Notes under the pieces: model-generated
Databases searched by the model: none
Seen by the model: only the letters and a program-made list of their open reading frames with translations
What the model was told of the DNA's origin: nothing
Shown here: piece after piece, positions 17,714 through 26,451 of the stretch
Layout of the letters: every line of letters starts with the position of its first letter
Numbering within the stretch: the first letter of the stretch is position 1
Assembly: GCA_965140735.1 (NCBI GenBank)
Contig: OZ223306.1
Coordinates: 2,666,001-2,730,000 of the forward strand
DNA: 64,000 nt
Source of the DNA: Fusibacter_A sp965140735
GTDB lineage: Bacteria; Bacillota; Clostridia; Peptostreptococcales; Acidaminobacteraceae
Reading direction: 5' to 3'
Program-made: the position numbers and the translations under genes

Positions 17714-20065
17714 TTAGACATGCTGTTCAACTTCAGATCGTAACTGGATATTATTGTGCCAAAACTGAAACTCATCCAACTTCTGAGTAACTGTATCATA
17801 AACATCAACTTTACCCTCAGGATCTTTAATTGTGATGATTAAACAGAAGTCTTGACTTGCAACACATTGTTCACGAGTCACCTTATCCTCAATAAACTCT
17901 CGATACAATCCTTCAAGTTTTAAATACCATTTCCTATCAGCACCTAACAATCTTTCACGATTAGTTTCAGTCATATCAGCAAGGTTTGCAGTATACTTCT
18001 TTACGGGATAAAACTTATTATGAAACTTTATCTTCATTCTTTCTTCCAAAGCAAATGCACTTCTATCTGCGTCCATTTTCCTTTTACTGTATGCATCAAC
18101 ATTTAAGAGATTCTTCGAGTCAGATCTACCTACAGGATTCAAAATAGAATTCTTTGTCACATCTCGAGGCACTTTATCGTCATATGTACCTAAATATACA
18201 TCAATATTCGACTGGCAATATTCTGCCTGTTGAGTTGGTTCTAGTAATGGGTTGTATGCTAATGTCACAGTAATTTGCCCTTTAAAGTAACCATTTTCAA
18301 TTAGCTCTCCTGGCATCGGGAAATCCATAATATCGATAAACTCGCCTTTTACCAAAGTATCTCTTAATATCAATGTAACTTCAGATGGATCATTATATAG
18401 AATGTTTTCAACATCTTGTGGTTTACCAAAACCCATTTGATTGATACGCTCATCCTCAGGGATCATAAGATCTTTTGAATATCGTGAAGAATGTATCATC
18501 AAAGCCTTAATTAATAACGGATCAAACTCCTCATTCATCGCATGATATAAGCCACCAGCAAGTGCAGTCACACGTGGTGTTGAGAAACTAGTGCCAACCG
18601 CAGTCTTAATATTTCCATCTGCACCATATGATTTAACCCCATTAGTTGTTACACGCCCATCGGTACCTACACCTGCATTACCACCATAATGAACAACTTC
18701 TGGCTTTATAATATAGGCTGGACCACGACCTACCCTACTAAAAGGCGATGGATTTTCAGATGCTGCATAATCGAATTGTCCTTGTTTGTGAGCTACCGAA
18801 CCAACAACCATTGATCTTACAGAGTCTGCACCTTGATATATTCTACCTTTAGGCATATTCCTTACAAAATTCTTACAGTTGCCAGCTGATTTACATATGA
18901 GTACATTATAACAATCCTGAAGATCATCTAATGCAATCCCTAAATCTGAAAAGCTATAATCCGAGACTTCCAATCCCCAACTCACAGATAAATTCCATAT
19001 CTTTACATCTTCATGGTATCTACTGATCGCTTCTCTGATATTGCTAATTAGCTCTGCTTCACTTTGACTCTCAACATTAAGGTCTGGAACTATATTGGCA
19101 TTTAACAACTTAAACTTTGGTGAATTTGTCCAGCTTTGTCCTTCCAACTCATCTCCATAAAGAACTATACCCGCAACAAAAGTTCCATGTGATTTATCCT
19201 TAAGATGTTCAGGATATGGTGAGTATTCTTCATTATGTAGCCATGGAGCTAAATGCGGAATTCCTTCAATTCCAGAATCAAGTACACCTATAGTTGTATA
19301 TTCTTCATCTTCAACAGGCATCGCAATCTCAACTGTTTGATCATCATCAAAGAAATCTAAGCTTACTGTAAAATACGGCATAGGCTCAAAAGAAAAGATT
19401 GCTCTTGAGATATCATTCTCAATTATTCCATTTAAATCATCAAGTTCTGTTGACTTAATATGATACACATCATAATTAGAAGCATAGTGTTCCTTAGTAT
19501 ATTCAACATTGTGTTGCTTTAAATAAACTTCAAGATGCCTTTGGATCGCATTATTAAACTCATAGTTTTGATAATCAACTAATTTCAACTTGTAGCTTTT
19601 TGCATCTGCCTCAAAATCAACATATGGATGAAAAGTATCAATCTCATCTAAAGCGGATATGGCATGCTTATACTTATCGGCATTGCATACTCTAGCTTCA
19701 ATTTCATCAAGTTCACCAATGCTATTTATATTAATGATTAGCTCATTATCATTTCTAATACCTACAACAGCATTTTTTCCACTCGACTGGAACAACTCCT
19801 TAATCTTGTTCCTATGTGTCTTAGCATGCGCTTTATCAGCTAGCTTAGCTGACATCATAAATGGTACAAAAGAGTCCTCAGTTAATTTATCACTTACATA
19901 TTTCTTAAATCCCTCAAGTGATCCAAGTAAATCATCTCTATGCTGGTATAACTCATCGCCACTCATTACAAATTGTGGTAGACTTTCTCCGCCACCACCT
20001 TCTGTCCTCATTTCATCAATTTCTCTTTTCCCAAAGAACTTTATTGGTAACCTTTCTTTAGACAT
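17714..20065 (-). CDS. ietS: IetS-like subtilisin-family (S8) serine protease
   Basis: A protease of about 783 residues with a full S8 triad (numbering from the ATG at 20071): Asp265 in GVLDSGIEG, His295 in KSHGTFVAG and Ser495 in GTSFSTPRV, with the oxyanion asparagine in KSAGN (398). About 260 residues precede the protease domain and 280 follow it, the latter probably beta-rich. No signal peptide is seen, so it should act in the cytoplasm. GGAGG abuts the first ATG (20071), so the ATG at 20065, six bases further, is the more likely start. The gene follows the AAA ATPase gene by about 20 bp. This pair and order match IetA/IetS, known from an Agrobacterium plasmid stability locus and as an anti-phage system. 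Confidence 0.85.
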   Translation of the reverse strand: MSKERLPIKFFGKREIDEMRTEGGGGESLPQFVMSGDELYQHRDDLLGSLEGFKKYVSDKLTEDSFVPFMMSAKLADKAHAKTHRNKIKELFQSSGKNAVVGIRNDNELIININSIGELDEIEARVCNADKYKHAISALDEIDTFHPYVDFEADAKSYKLKLVDYQNYEFNNAIQRHLEVYLKQHNVEYTKEHYASNYDVYHIKSTELDDLNGIIENDISRAIFSFEPMPYFTVSLDFFDDDQTVEIAMPVEDEEYTTIGVLDSGIEGIPHLAPWLHNEEYSPYPEHLKDKSHGTFVAGIVLYGDELEGQSWTNSPKFKLLNANIVPDLNVESQSEAELISNIREAISRYHEDVKIWNLSVSWGLEVSDYSFSDLGIALDDLQDCYNVLICKSAGNCKNFVRNMPKGRIYQGADSVRSMVVGSVAHKQGQFDYAASENPSPFSRVGRGPAYIIKPEVVHYGGNAGVGTDGRVTTNGVKSYGADGNIKTAVGTSFSTPRVTALAGGLYHAMNEEFDPLLIKALMIHSSRYSKDLMIPEDERINQMGFGKPQDVENILYNDPSEVTLILRDTLVKGEFIDIMDFPMPGELIENGYFKGQITVTLAYNPLLEPTQQAEYCQSNIDVYLGTYDDKVPRDVTKNSILNPVGRSDSKNLLNVDAYSKRKMDADRSAFALEERMKIKFHNKFYPVKKYTANLADMTETNRERLLGADRKWYLKLEGLYREFIEDKVTREQCVASQDFCLIITIKDPEGKVDVYDTVTQKLDEFQFWHNNIQLRSEVEQHV

Positions 20066-20084
20066 TTTCATCCTCCTCTCTTAA

Positions 20085-21182
20085 CTATATAGGTGTCGAT
20101 TTTGATACATCACGTATTTTCCTTAATGATATATTTAAATGTTCATTAATTTCTCTCTGCGTCACTCCAAATTTGTGCATAAATCGTATTAAATCATCTT
20201 CATCAAGTATTGTGTGATGTATAAATAAATATGTTTCCTTTAGAATTTCCCAATTTGACACCTGATTATTATCGTACAAAATACTCTTTCTAATTGTATT
20301 TGTAATTATTGTCTTGATATTCGAATGACTTAAACCATTCATCGATTCGCAAATCAAGCTAAGTTTCTTCTCATTATCACTAAAATTATCATCTACATCA
20401 GCAGTTAACATCTTAACCATCTCTACAGTTTCTGAGGTATTTGGCAAATCCAAAGTGATTGTTCGAGAAAACCGTCTCCAAATTGCTGGATCTAAAAGCT
20501 CATGATGATTTGTTGCTGCCAACATAATTACATCTGGACTTAGTAAATCAATGTTCTGAATCAAACTATTCACAACTCTTTTCAACTCACCTAATTCATG
20601 CTTATCATCACGCATCTTTGCAACAACATCAAACTCATCTAAGAACAAAATACATTCGCGATTTTGCACATAATCGAATACTTTGCGAAGATTCTTTGCT
20701 GTACTACCAAGCAATGATGAAACTAGAGAATCTAGTCTAACCGTCACTAATGGTAGACCTGTTCTATTCGAAATATATCTTGCTAAAGATGTTTTACCAC
20801 AACCTGGCGGACCATAAAACAAGATAGACGAATTGGAGTATACTCCCCTTTTCAGAAGCATATCTCTCTTACTATACTCTGCAATGAAGGTTTCAATTTC
20901 CTCTAGTATATAATGATTTAGTATTAGATCTTGCTTATTTTCTTCAGGGTATAATATATCTACCATAGCCATTCGACTGTCACGGTCAACTGGTGTAGTG
21001 GAAAATTCATCTAACGATGTTAGGCGACCCTTCTTTTTTTCTAATATGTCATATATTCTATCTGAAAGTTTTGTTTCATTATCCTTCTTTAGATTTTCTG
21101 CTAGAACTTGGGCGTAATTATAAACTTTCTGCTTATCACCGCTTATTCCACCTTCTATTATTTTAATCAATTCTGTATACAT
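20085..21182 (-). CDS. ietA: IetA-like AAA ATPase
   Basis: A 365-residue AAA ATPase. Walker A GPPGCGKT is at 124-131, Walker B ILFLDEFD at 178-185, sensor-1 AATN at 222-225, and the arginine-finger region RRFSR at 236-240. The first 110 residues are helical and unassigned; the C-terminal 60 may form a small helix-turn-helix-like bundle (VTQREINEHLNISLRKIR). GGAGGAG precedes the ATG. The protein is thought to control or deliver substrates to the protease encoded next in the operon; the trigger in phage infection is not known. Because the pair recurs as IetAS, defence or plasmid competition is the best-supported role. Confidence 0.85.
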   Translation of the reverse strand: MYTELIKIIEGGISGDKQKVYNYAQVLAENLKKDNETKLSDRIYDILEKKKGRLTSLDEFSTTPVDRDSRMAMVDILYPEENKQDLILNHYILEEIETFIAEYSKRDMLLKRGVYSNSSILFYGPPGCGKTSLARYISNRTGLPLVTVRLDSLVSSLLGSTAKNLRKVFDYVQNRECILFLDEFDVVAKMRDDKHELGELKRVVNSLIQNIDLLSPDVIMLAATNHHELLDPAIWRRFSRTITLDLPNTSETVEMVKMLTADVDDNFSDNEKKLSLICESMNGLSHSNIKTIITNTIRKSILYDNNQVSNWEILKETYLFIHHTILDEDDLIRFMHKFGVTQREINEHLNISLRKIRDVSKSTPI

Positions 21183-21201
21183 TTTTTACTCCTCCAACTT
21201 T

Positions 21202-21230
21202 AATATACAGCATCTCGTTAGCAAATTCAA
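21202..21230 (-). promoter_or_regulatory. Predicted promoter of the ietA-ietS operon
   Basis: On the minus strand a TTGAAT -35 (21225-21230) and TATATT -10 (21202-21207) are 17 bp apart. The -10 ends only about 20 bp from the ietA ATG, so the leader is very short. Confidence 0.6.
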
Positions 21231-21518
21231 TATTTATGTTATATTTACATATAATTTCGTTATCACAAACACATTAATCGTTACCAGAAAGCAACATGCG
21301 TTACCGTGATAACTCTTGCTGTATGCTTCATATTAATGGCGAATACTTTACACCAGAGTATATATCTAATGCATTTCAAACACAGTGACACTCTGAATCC
21401 CTTGCAATTACTACTTTTATCATTCACTAGAGATCTAGGTATCACCATGATATACACCAATTCTGTAAAAGCGGTGCAATAGGGCTTATTGCGACCTTTG
21501 CCGAAGGCTGTTATCACC
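21231..21518. other. Spacer between the integrase and ietA
   Basis: The gap without a credible gene is 21183-21518. It holds the ietA promoter near one end. A 78-residue frame on the minus strand (21281-21517) has no ribosome site or recognisable features and is not called. Confidence 0.4.
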
Positions 21519-22563
21519 TTATTTGTGGTCAGTTTTTAGATTAAGATGTTCTGTGAAACGATCCATATCATCACGCTTTTCATCAAGATCTACATGACGA
21601 TATGTGTTGAGTGTGGTTTGAATATTTGAGTGGCCTAATAAGTCTCTGACACTTTCAGCACTTGCACCTGACTTAAGCTGCTCTGTGGCGAATGAATGCC
21701 TGAGGTCATGGACTCTAATATCCCTAAGCTTGTATTTCTTGAGTAAGGCTTTAAATCGCTGAGTAAACAAGTTCCTATTCATCATCTGGCCATCCTGATC
21801 CAGACAGACTAAGTTATCTTTGTTAAAACTGTGATCTCCACTCTTGAGCTTAAGCATTTTCAATTCTATGTTACGATCATTCAATATAGCAGCTATCGGA
21901 TCTGACATAGGAATAATCCTATTGGATTTCTCAGACTTAGTCGGCATGACTATATACCTTGAAGGTTCATCGGCTGTTGCTTGTTTCGTCAAAGCTTTAT
22001 TGATGCTAATTGATCTATCCTCAAATGATAACTCTTCCTAAGGTTAAAGCAAATAACTCGCTTCTCCTAATATCAGTATAGATTAAAAGTGCTATCATAG
22101 GATGTAGCCATTCATTTCTAGTAAATACAAGAAGCTGTTGCACTTTTTCTACGGTATAAGGCTCATATTGCTGCTTCTGAAGCTTCTTGATGATAACTTG
22201 AGATACATTCTTTATAACTATGTCTTCTGCTACCGCTTGTTCTAAAGCCTGATGGATGATGTTGTGAATCCTTCTGATGGTTGCCCCTGAAAGTCCACCT
22301 TTCTTGTCTACTCGACCTTTATCACCTAAATGATTGTAAAGCCACTGCAAATCTGATCCTGTTAAATCCCTAAGCTTAATATCGCCAATATATGGCTTGA
22401 TATGTCTATCTAAATTATGTCTTACCCCATTAAGTGTATTCAGACGGTTGCTGTGAATCGTATAGCTGTTGATATAATTTGAAATCCAGTCGTCACATGT
22501 GATATTGACTAATTCCAGATTTGGTCGCTGTTTTCGGTATTCTATTTTGATCTGATTGCCCAT
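21519..22563 (-). pseudogene. int: Tyrosine-recombinase integrase split by a one-base frameshift
   Basis: Two adjoining frames, 22563-22021 and 21992-21519, together form a typical phage-type integrase of about 345 residues. The N-terminal frame contains the SAM-like core-binding domain and the first catalytic arginine (YTDIRRSELFAL). Removing one T at about 22021-22027 continues the frame as IEDRSISINKAL into the second piece. That piece holds HDLRHSFAT (His and second Arg), LLGHSNIQTT (His) and the nucleophile Tyr in NTYRHVD. All five catalytic residues are therefore present across the break. The gene lies beside guaA, the expected place for the integrase of this island. If the frameshift is real the island is locked in place. 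Confidence 0.88.
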
Positions 22564-22677
22564 TTATACACTTATTCAGCATCAGTTTTTATAACTGGAT
22601 AAGTGCTACTAAGTTAAATAAATTTCTCTAGGCCATGCCTCAGCAATGCTTCGCATTGCTGAGGACGCTTGCACGTC

Positions 22678-22746
22678 CTATACGTATAAAAGAAAAAAGG
22701 AGCCAAACAGCATAAATGCTGTTTGACCCCTTTTTTCTTTTATACG
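22678..22746. terminator. Bidirectional terminator between guaA and the integrase
   Basis: A long inverted repeat, with outer arms ACGTATAAAA / TTTTATACGT and inner stem CAAACAGCAT / ATGCTGTTTG, has A-rich and T-rich flanks and serves guaA. It sits on the island side of the attachment repeat and so appears to be supplied by the element. Confidence 0.75.
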
Positions 22747-22779
22747 TGCATGACTTTACTTATCCGATTATTCCCATTC
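22738..22779. repeat. Island attachment site, guaA-proximal copy (42-bp direct repeat)
   Basis: The repeat covers the last three sense codons and stop of guaA plus 30 bp downstream, and is identical to 17552-17593. Confidence 0.85.
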
Positions 22780-24300
22780 AATCGTACTCGGCGGTTTACT
22801 CGTCACATCATACAGAATCCGATTAACCCCTTGAACCTCATTCACAATCCTAGAAGAAATCTTATCAAGCACTTCATATGGGATTCTTGCCCAGTCTGAA
22901 GTCATACCGTCGATAGAAGTTACTGCTCTGATGCCAATGGCATGTGAGTACGTTCTTTCGTCACCCATAACGCCGACTGAACGGACATTTGGAAGGACGG
23001 TGAAGTATTGCCAGATGTCTCTTTCAAGACCGGCTTTAGTCACTTCTTCTCTTAAGATCGCATCTGATTCTCTCACAAGGTGTAGAGCTTCATCTGTGAT
23101 TTCACCTAATACTCTGATGGCAAGACCTGGACCTGGGAAAGGTTGACGCCAAACGATATGACCTGGTACTTCGATCTCTTCCCCAACACGTCTTACTTCA
23201 TCTTTAAATAAATCTCTTAATGGTTCTATAAGTTCAAACTGCATATCTTCCGGAAGGCCACCCACATTGTGATGGCTCTTGATGACTTCTGCAGTATCTG
23301 TACCACTTTCGATGACATCTGGATAAACAGTGCCTTGTACTAAGAAGTCAATGCCTTCAAGCTTATTCGCTTCTTCTTCAAACACTCTGATGAACTCTTC
23401 TCCGATGATTTTACGTTTCTTTTCAGGATCAGAAACACCCCTGAGTTTGCCTAAAAATCTATCTGCACAATCTACTCTGATAAAGTTCATATGGAACTGC
23501 TCAGCGAATACTTTTTCAACTTCATCGCCTTCGTTTTTACGAAGTAAACCATGATCGACGAAGATACAAGTGAGTTGATTGCCCACTGCTTTGTGTACCA
23601 TAGTTGCCGCAACAGATGAATCTACACCACCAGAAAGACCACAGAGCACTTTTTTATCGCCGACTTTTTGTTTGATGCTTTCAATCATGTTCGCTGCAAA
23701 ATCGCCCATGTTCCAGTCGCCAGCACAATCACAAACCTCATATAAGAAGTTTTTAATCATTTGTCTACCAAATGGCGTATGTTCAACTTCTGCATGAAAC
23801 TGAACAGCGTAGAGTTTCTTTTCTACATTTGCCATTGCTGCCACTGGACAATGATCTGTTGTTGCGATCACTTCAAATCCAGCAGGTGCTTCTTTAACGT
23901 AGTCAAAATGGCTCATCCAGCACTGAGATTGATCTTCAATCGATTTAAAAAGACCTGTACTCGAAGATACATTTAATTTGATTTTACCGTATTCTTGTTG
24001 CGTCGCACGTTCTACCTTGCCACCTAAAACTTGTGACATCAACTGCATACCGTAGCAGATACCAAGGACTGGAATCCCCAGTTCAAAGATTTCTTTATCA
24101 AGTGTTGGTGCATTTTCTAAATAAACTGAGTTTGGTCCACCTGTGAAAATGATTCCTTTTGGCTGTTTCTCTTTGATTCTCTCAAGTGCATTTCTCCAAG
24201 AAACAACTTCACTGTACACACTTGCTTCCCTTACTCTTCTGGCGATGAGCTGATTATACTGCCCCCCAAAATCTACGATCATGATCAATTCATTATTCAT
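22768..24300 (-). CDS. guaA: GMP synthase (glutamine-hydrolysing)
   Basis: A 510-residue enzyme that converts XMP, ATP and glutamine to GMP in the cytoplasm. The class-I glutamine amidotransferase domain has Cys82 in GICYGMQ and the His169/Glu171 pair in QFHAEVEH. The ATP pyrophosphatase domain has the P-loop SGGVDSS at 223-229, and the dimerisation domain completes the usual length. AGGAGG lies 8 nt before the ATG. It follows guaB by 151 bp on the same strand, and both may be expressed from the riboswitch-controlled promoter before guaB. Its last codons are part of the island attachment repeat; the protein C terminus (IEWE) is intact. Confidence 0.98.
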   Translation of the reverse strand: MNNELIMIVDFGGQYNQLIARRVREASVYSEVVSWRNALERIKEKQPKGIIFTGGPNSVYLENAPTLDKEIFELGIPVLGICYGMQLMSQVLGGKVERATQQEYGKIKLNVSSSTGLFKSIEDQSQCWMSHFDYVKEAPAGFEVIATTDHCPVAAMANVEKKLYAVQFHAEVEHTPFGRQMIKNFLYEVCDCAGDWNMGDFAANMIESIKQKVGDKKVLCGLSGGVDSSVAATMVHKAVGNQLTCIFVDHGLLRKNEGDEVEKVFAEQFHMNFIRVDCADRFLGKLRGVSDPEKKRKIIGEEFIRVFEEEANKLEGIDFLVQGTVYPDVIESGTDTAEVIKSHHNVGGLPEDMQFELIEPLRDLFKDEVRRVGEEIEVPGHIVWRQPFPGPGLAIRVLGEITDEALHLVRESDAILREEVTKAGLERDIWQYFTVLPNVRSVGVMGDERTYSHAIGIRAVTSIDGMTSDWARIPYEVLDKISSRIVNEVQGVNRILYDVTSKPPSTIEWE

Positions 24301-24377
24301 GAATGAAGCCTCCTAAAAGATATAATATTCTAATTCATAAACGCCACATGCCCTTATGATTTATATGCATAAACGAT

Positions 24378-24438
24378 GCCCTATTATTATATCATGTAAG
24401 ACGCCTTGATGACATCTCTTACACCATTATAATAGGGC
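24378..24438. other. Long inverted repeat between guaB and guaA
   Basis: GCCCTATTAT (24378 onwards) pairs with ATAATAGGGC (ending 24438), with a nested TGTAAGA / TCTTACA stem. There is no T run on the minus strand after it, so it may be an RNA-processing or stability structure rather than a terminator. Confidence 0.5.
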
Positions 24439-24451
24439 AATCCATTAAATC

Positions 24452-25921
24452 TTATTTATCGCTGCTTGAAACACTATAGTTAGGCGGTTCTTTAGTAATA
24501 GAAATATCATGTGGATGTGATTCTCTAAGACCTGCATTTGTAATGCGTATGAACTTGCCATTTTCTCTTAAATCTTCAAGTGTAGCAGTACCACAGTAGC
24601 CCATACCAGATTTTAACCCGCCTACTAATTGATAAATAATATCTTTTAAGTAGCCTCTGTATGGCACACGACCTTCAACACCCTCTGGTACAAATTTTTT
24701 CGTATCATTTTGGAAATAGCGGTCTTTTGATCCAGCTTCCATAGCTGCGGTTGAACCCATGCCTCTATACATTTTAAAGCTTCTGCCTTGATACATCACG
24801 ATCTCGCCAGGACTTTCTTCTGTACCTGCGAAAAGTGAGCCTAACATGACCACATGAGCACCAGCAGCGATTGCTTTAGGTAAATCTCCTGAGAATTTAA
24901 TCCCGCCATCTGCGATCACAGGGATACCATACGGTTTTGCCGCTTTCGCACAGTCATATACGGCTGTTGCTTGAGGCACACCAATACCTGCAACTACACG
25001 CGTTGTACAGATTGAACCAGGACCTATGCCCACTTTGATACAATCAGCGCCTGCTTTGATTAAATCCACAGTTGCTTCCGCTGTTGCCACGTTTCCTGCG
25101 ATAATTTCAAGATCTGGAAATTTAGATTTGATGCTTTTTACAGCATCAATGACGTTAATACTATGACCATGAGCAGAATCAAGAGCGATGATATCGACAC
25201 CTGCTTTATAAAGTGCTTCTGTACGTTCAAGCATATCTGCACTGATCCCAACAGCTGCCCCTGCAAGTAAACGCCCCTTTGAATCTGTCGCACGGTTAGG
25301 GTATTTAATGGTTTTTTCGATATCTTTTATTGTGATAAGACCTCTTAATGTGCCATCTTCGGCCACCAAAGGCAATTTTTCAATTTTGTGTTTACGCAGT
25401 ATTTTTTCTGCATCTTCAAGCGAAATATCAGCTGGCGCTGTAACAAGGATATCCTTAGTCATGACATCGCCAATGCGTGCATCCATATCTGGTTCAAAGC
25501 GAATATCTCTATTCGTGATAATTCCCACAAGTTTGCGATCTTCATCCACGACTGGTACACCTGATATCCTATACCTAGCCATTAGATTTTCTGCATCTTG
25601 AACGATATGATCTGGCGTTAAGCTGAAAGGATCCACAATGACACCGTGTTCACAACGTTTAACTTTATCCACTTCAAGCGCTTGATGAGCGATGCTCATG
25701 TTCTTATGAATGATACCAAGACCACCCTCTCTTGCAATGGCAATTGCAAGTTTAGACTCTGTTACAGTATCCATACTTGCACTGATAATCGGTATGTTTA
25801 ACGTAATTTTCTTAGATAACTGAGTCTTAGTACTAACCTCATTGGGTAAAATATATGACTTTTGTGGGATTAATAAGACATCATCGTACGTTAACCCTTC
25901 TTTAATCAACTTTCCTTCCAT
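24452..25921 (-). CDS. guaB: Inosine-5'-monophosphate dehydrogenase
   Basis: A 489-residue enzyme that oxidises IMP to XMP with NAD+, the committed step to GMP. The catalytic barrel is split by two CBS domains (about residues 95-150 and 155-205). The active-site loop GSICTTR places the nucleophile at Cys305, and the usual GGIKFSGD and GYCGTATLEDL segments are present. AAGGAGG precedes the ATG. A purine riboswitch and intrinsic terminator lie in its leader, so transcription should fall when guanine is plentiful. guaA follows on the same strand. Confidence 0.98.
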   Translation of the reverse strand: MEGKLIKEGLTYDDVLLIPQKSYILPNEVSTKTQLSKKITLNIPIISASMDTVTESKLAIAIAREGGLGIIHKNMSIAHQALEVDKVKRCEHGVIVDPFSLTPDHIVQDAENLMARYRISGVPVVDEDRKLVGIITNRDIRFEPDMDARIGDVMTKDILVTAPADISLEDAEKILRKHKIEKLPLVAEDGTLRGLITIKDIEKTIKYPNRATDSKGRLLAGAAVGISADMLERTEALYKAGVDIIALDSAHGHSINVIDAVKSIKSKFPDLEIIAGNVATAEATVDLIKAGADCIKVGIGPGSICTTRVVAGIGVPQATAVYDCAKAAKPYGIPVIADGGIKFSGDLPKAIAAGAHVVMLGSLFAGTEESPGEIVMYQGRSFKMYRGMGSTAAMEAGSKDRYFQNDTKKFVPEGVEGRVPYRGYLKDIIYQLVGGLKSGMGYCGTATLEDLRENGKFIRITNAGLRESHPHDISITKEPPNYSVSSSDK

Positions 25922-26054
25922 TAATAAGCCTCCTTAAATAAAGTAAATAACTCAACTTTCAAACTCCTATTTGAAATGACACATTTTGTTATATAATCAT
26001 TGTCAGCCAGCCGAACATTTCGTCTCTAATCTGGACGAAAACGGATGCTTTATA

Positions 26055-26089
26055 ACAAAAAAACAACCTTCTATATATAGAAAGGTTGT
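26055..26089 (-). terminator. Attenuator terminator of the guaB riboswitch
   Basis: On the minus strand a hairpin (ACAACCTTTC / GAAGGTTGT) is followed by seven T residues, about 60 nt after the aptamer and 130 nt before guaB. It is the expression platform of the riboswitch. Confidence 0.85.
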
Positions 26090-26148
26090 CTCCCAAAAGT
26101 TTTACGCCATCAGCATCAATATTGATGACTTTGTAAAAATTAAAAAGC

Positions 26149-26226
26149 TACAACCCATAGTGCAGTAATTATCGGCAACTGCGTAGAGACATCCAAGCCA
26201 TCATTTCGGAAATATATGAGTATTTG
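26149..26226 (-). ncRNA. Purine riboswitch, guanine type
   Basis: The minus-strand leader has the purine-riboswitch core: ACTCATATA before P2, a GTCTCTAC junction, L3 residues TGCCGATAATT in a GCAGT/ACTGC stem, and CACTATGGGT closing P1. The C in ACTATG at the ligand-specifying position predicts guanine or hypoxanthine rather than adenine. The P2 stem TCCGA/TTGGA is short and its loop AATGATGGC differs somewhat from the standard loop. With guaB downstream, ligand binding should favour the terminator. Confidence 0.85.
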
Positions 26227-26288
26227 CGAATATTTTTGTATATAAATAAATTTGTAATTCGCCTTGCTGTATTTTTTTATTAATACTC

Positions 26289-26317
26289 AAATTATCACGT
26301 TTATATGGCTTTGTCAA
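26289..26317 (-). promoter_or_regulatory. Predicted promoter of guaB
   Basis: On the minus strand a TTGACA -35 (26312-26317) and TAATTT -10 (26289-26294) are 17 bp apart, about 60 bp before the aptamer. Confidence 0.65.
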
Positions 26318-26451
26318 CAGTAGACGAACAAATAAAAATAATACAAATGTTAAATTTATGTAACCATGTTTTCAATTATTTTGCACTTCAATTTTGTACG
26401 TAATATTAAAATCTATGCTATGATGTTAATATGAATTTTAGGAGGGTCAAT

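Larger units (their letters stand above)
17552..22779. mobile_element. Integrative island at the guaA 3' end carrying an IetAS-type system
   Basis: The island is about 5.2 kb between perfect 42-bp direct repeats. It contains a tyrosine integrase (frameshifted) next to guaA, an AAA ATPase and a subtilisin-like protease, and nothing recognisable for conjugation, so it would be a small mobilisable or satellite-like island. The 3' end of guaA is a known integration hotspot for such elements. The repeat restores the guaA C terminus after integration, and a terminator is supplied on the element side. Confidence 0.85.

Noticed and set aside
21281..21517. 78-residue frame between integrase and ietA
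   Set aside because: No ribosome site and no recognisable motif, and it begins right against the integrase stop. Treated as chance.
26394..26412. AraR-like sequence TTTTGTACGTAATATT before the exporter operon
   Set aside because: Only half of the box matches and the genes have no arabinose link; probably chance.
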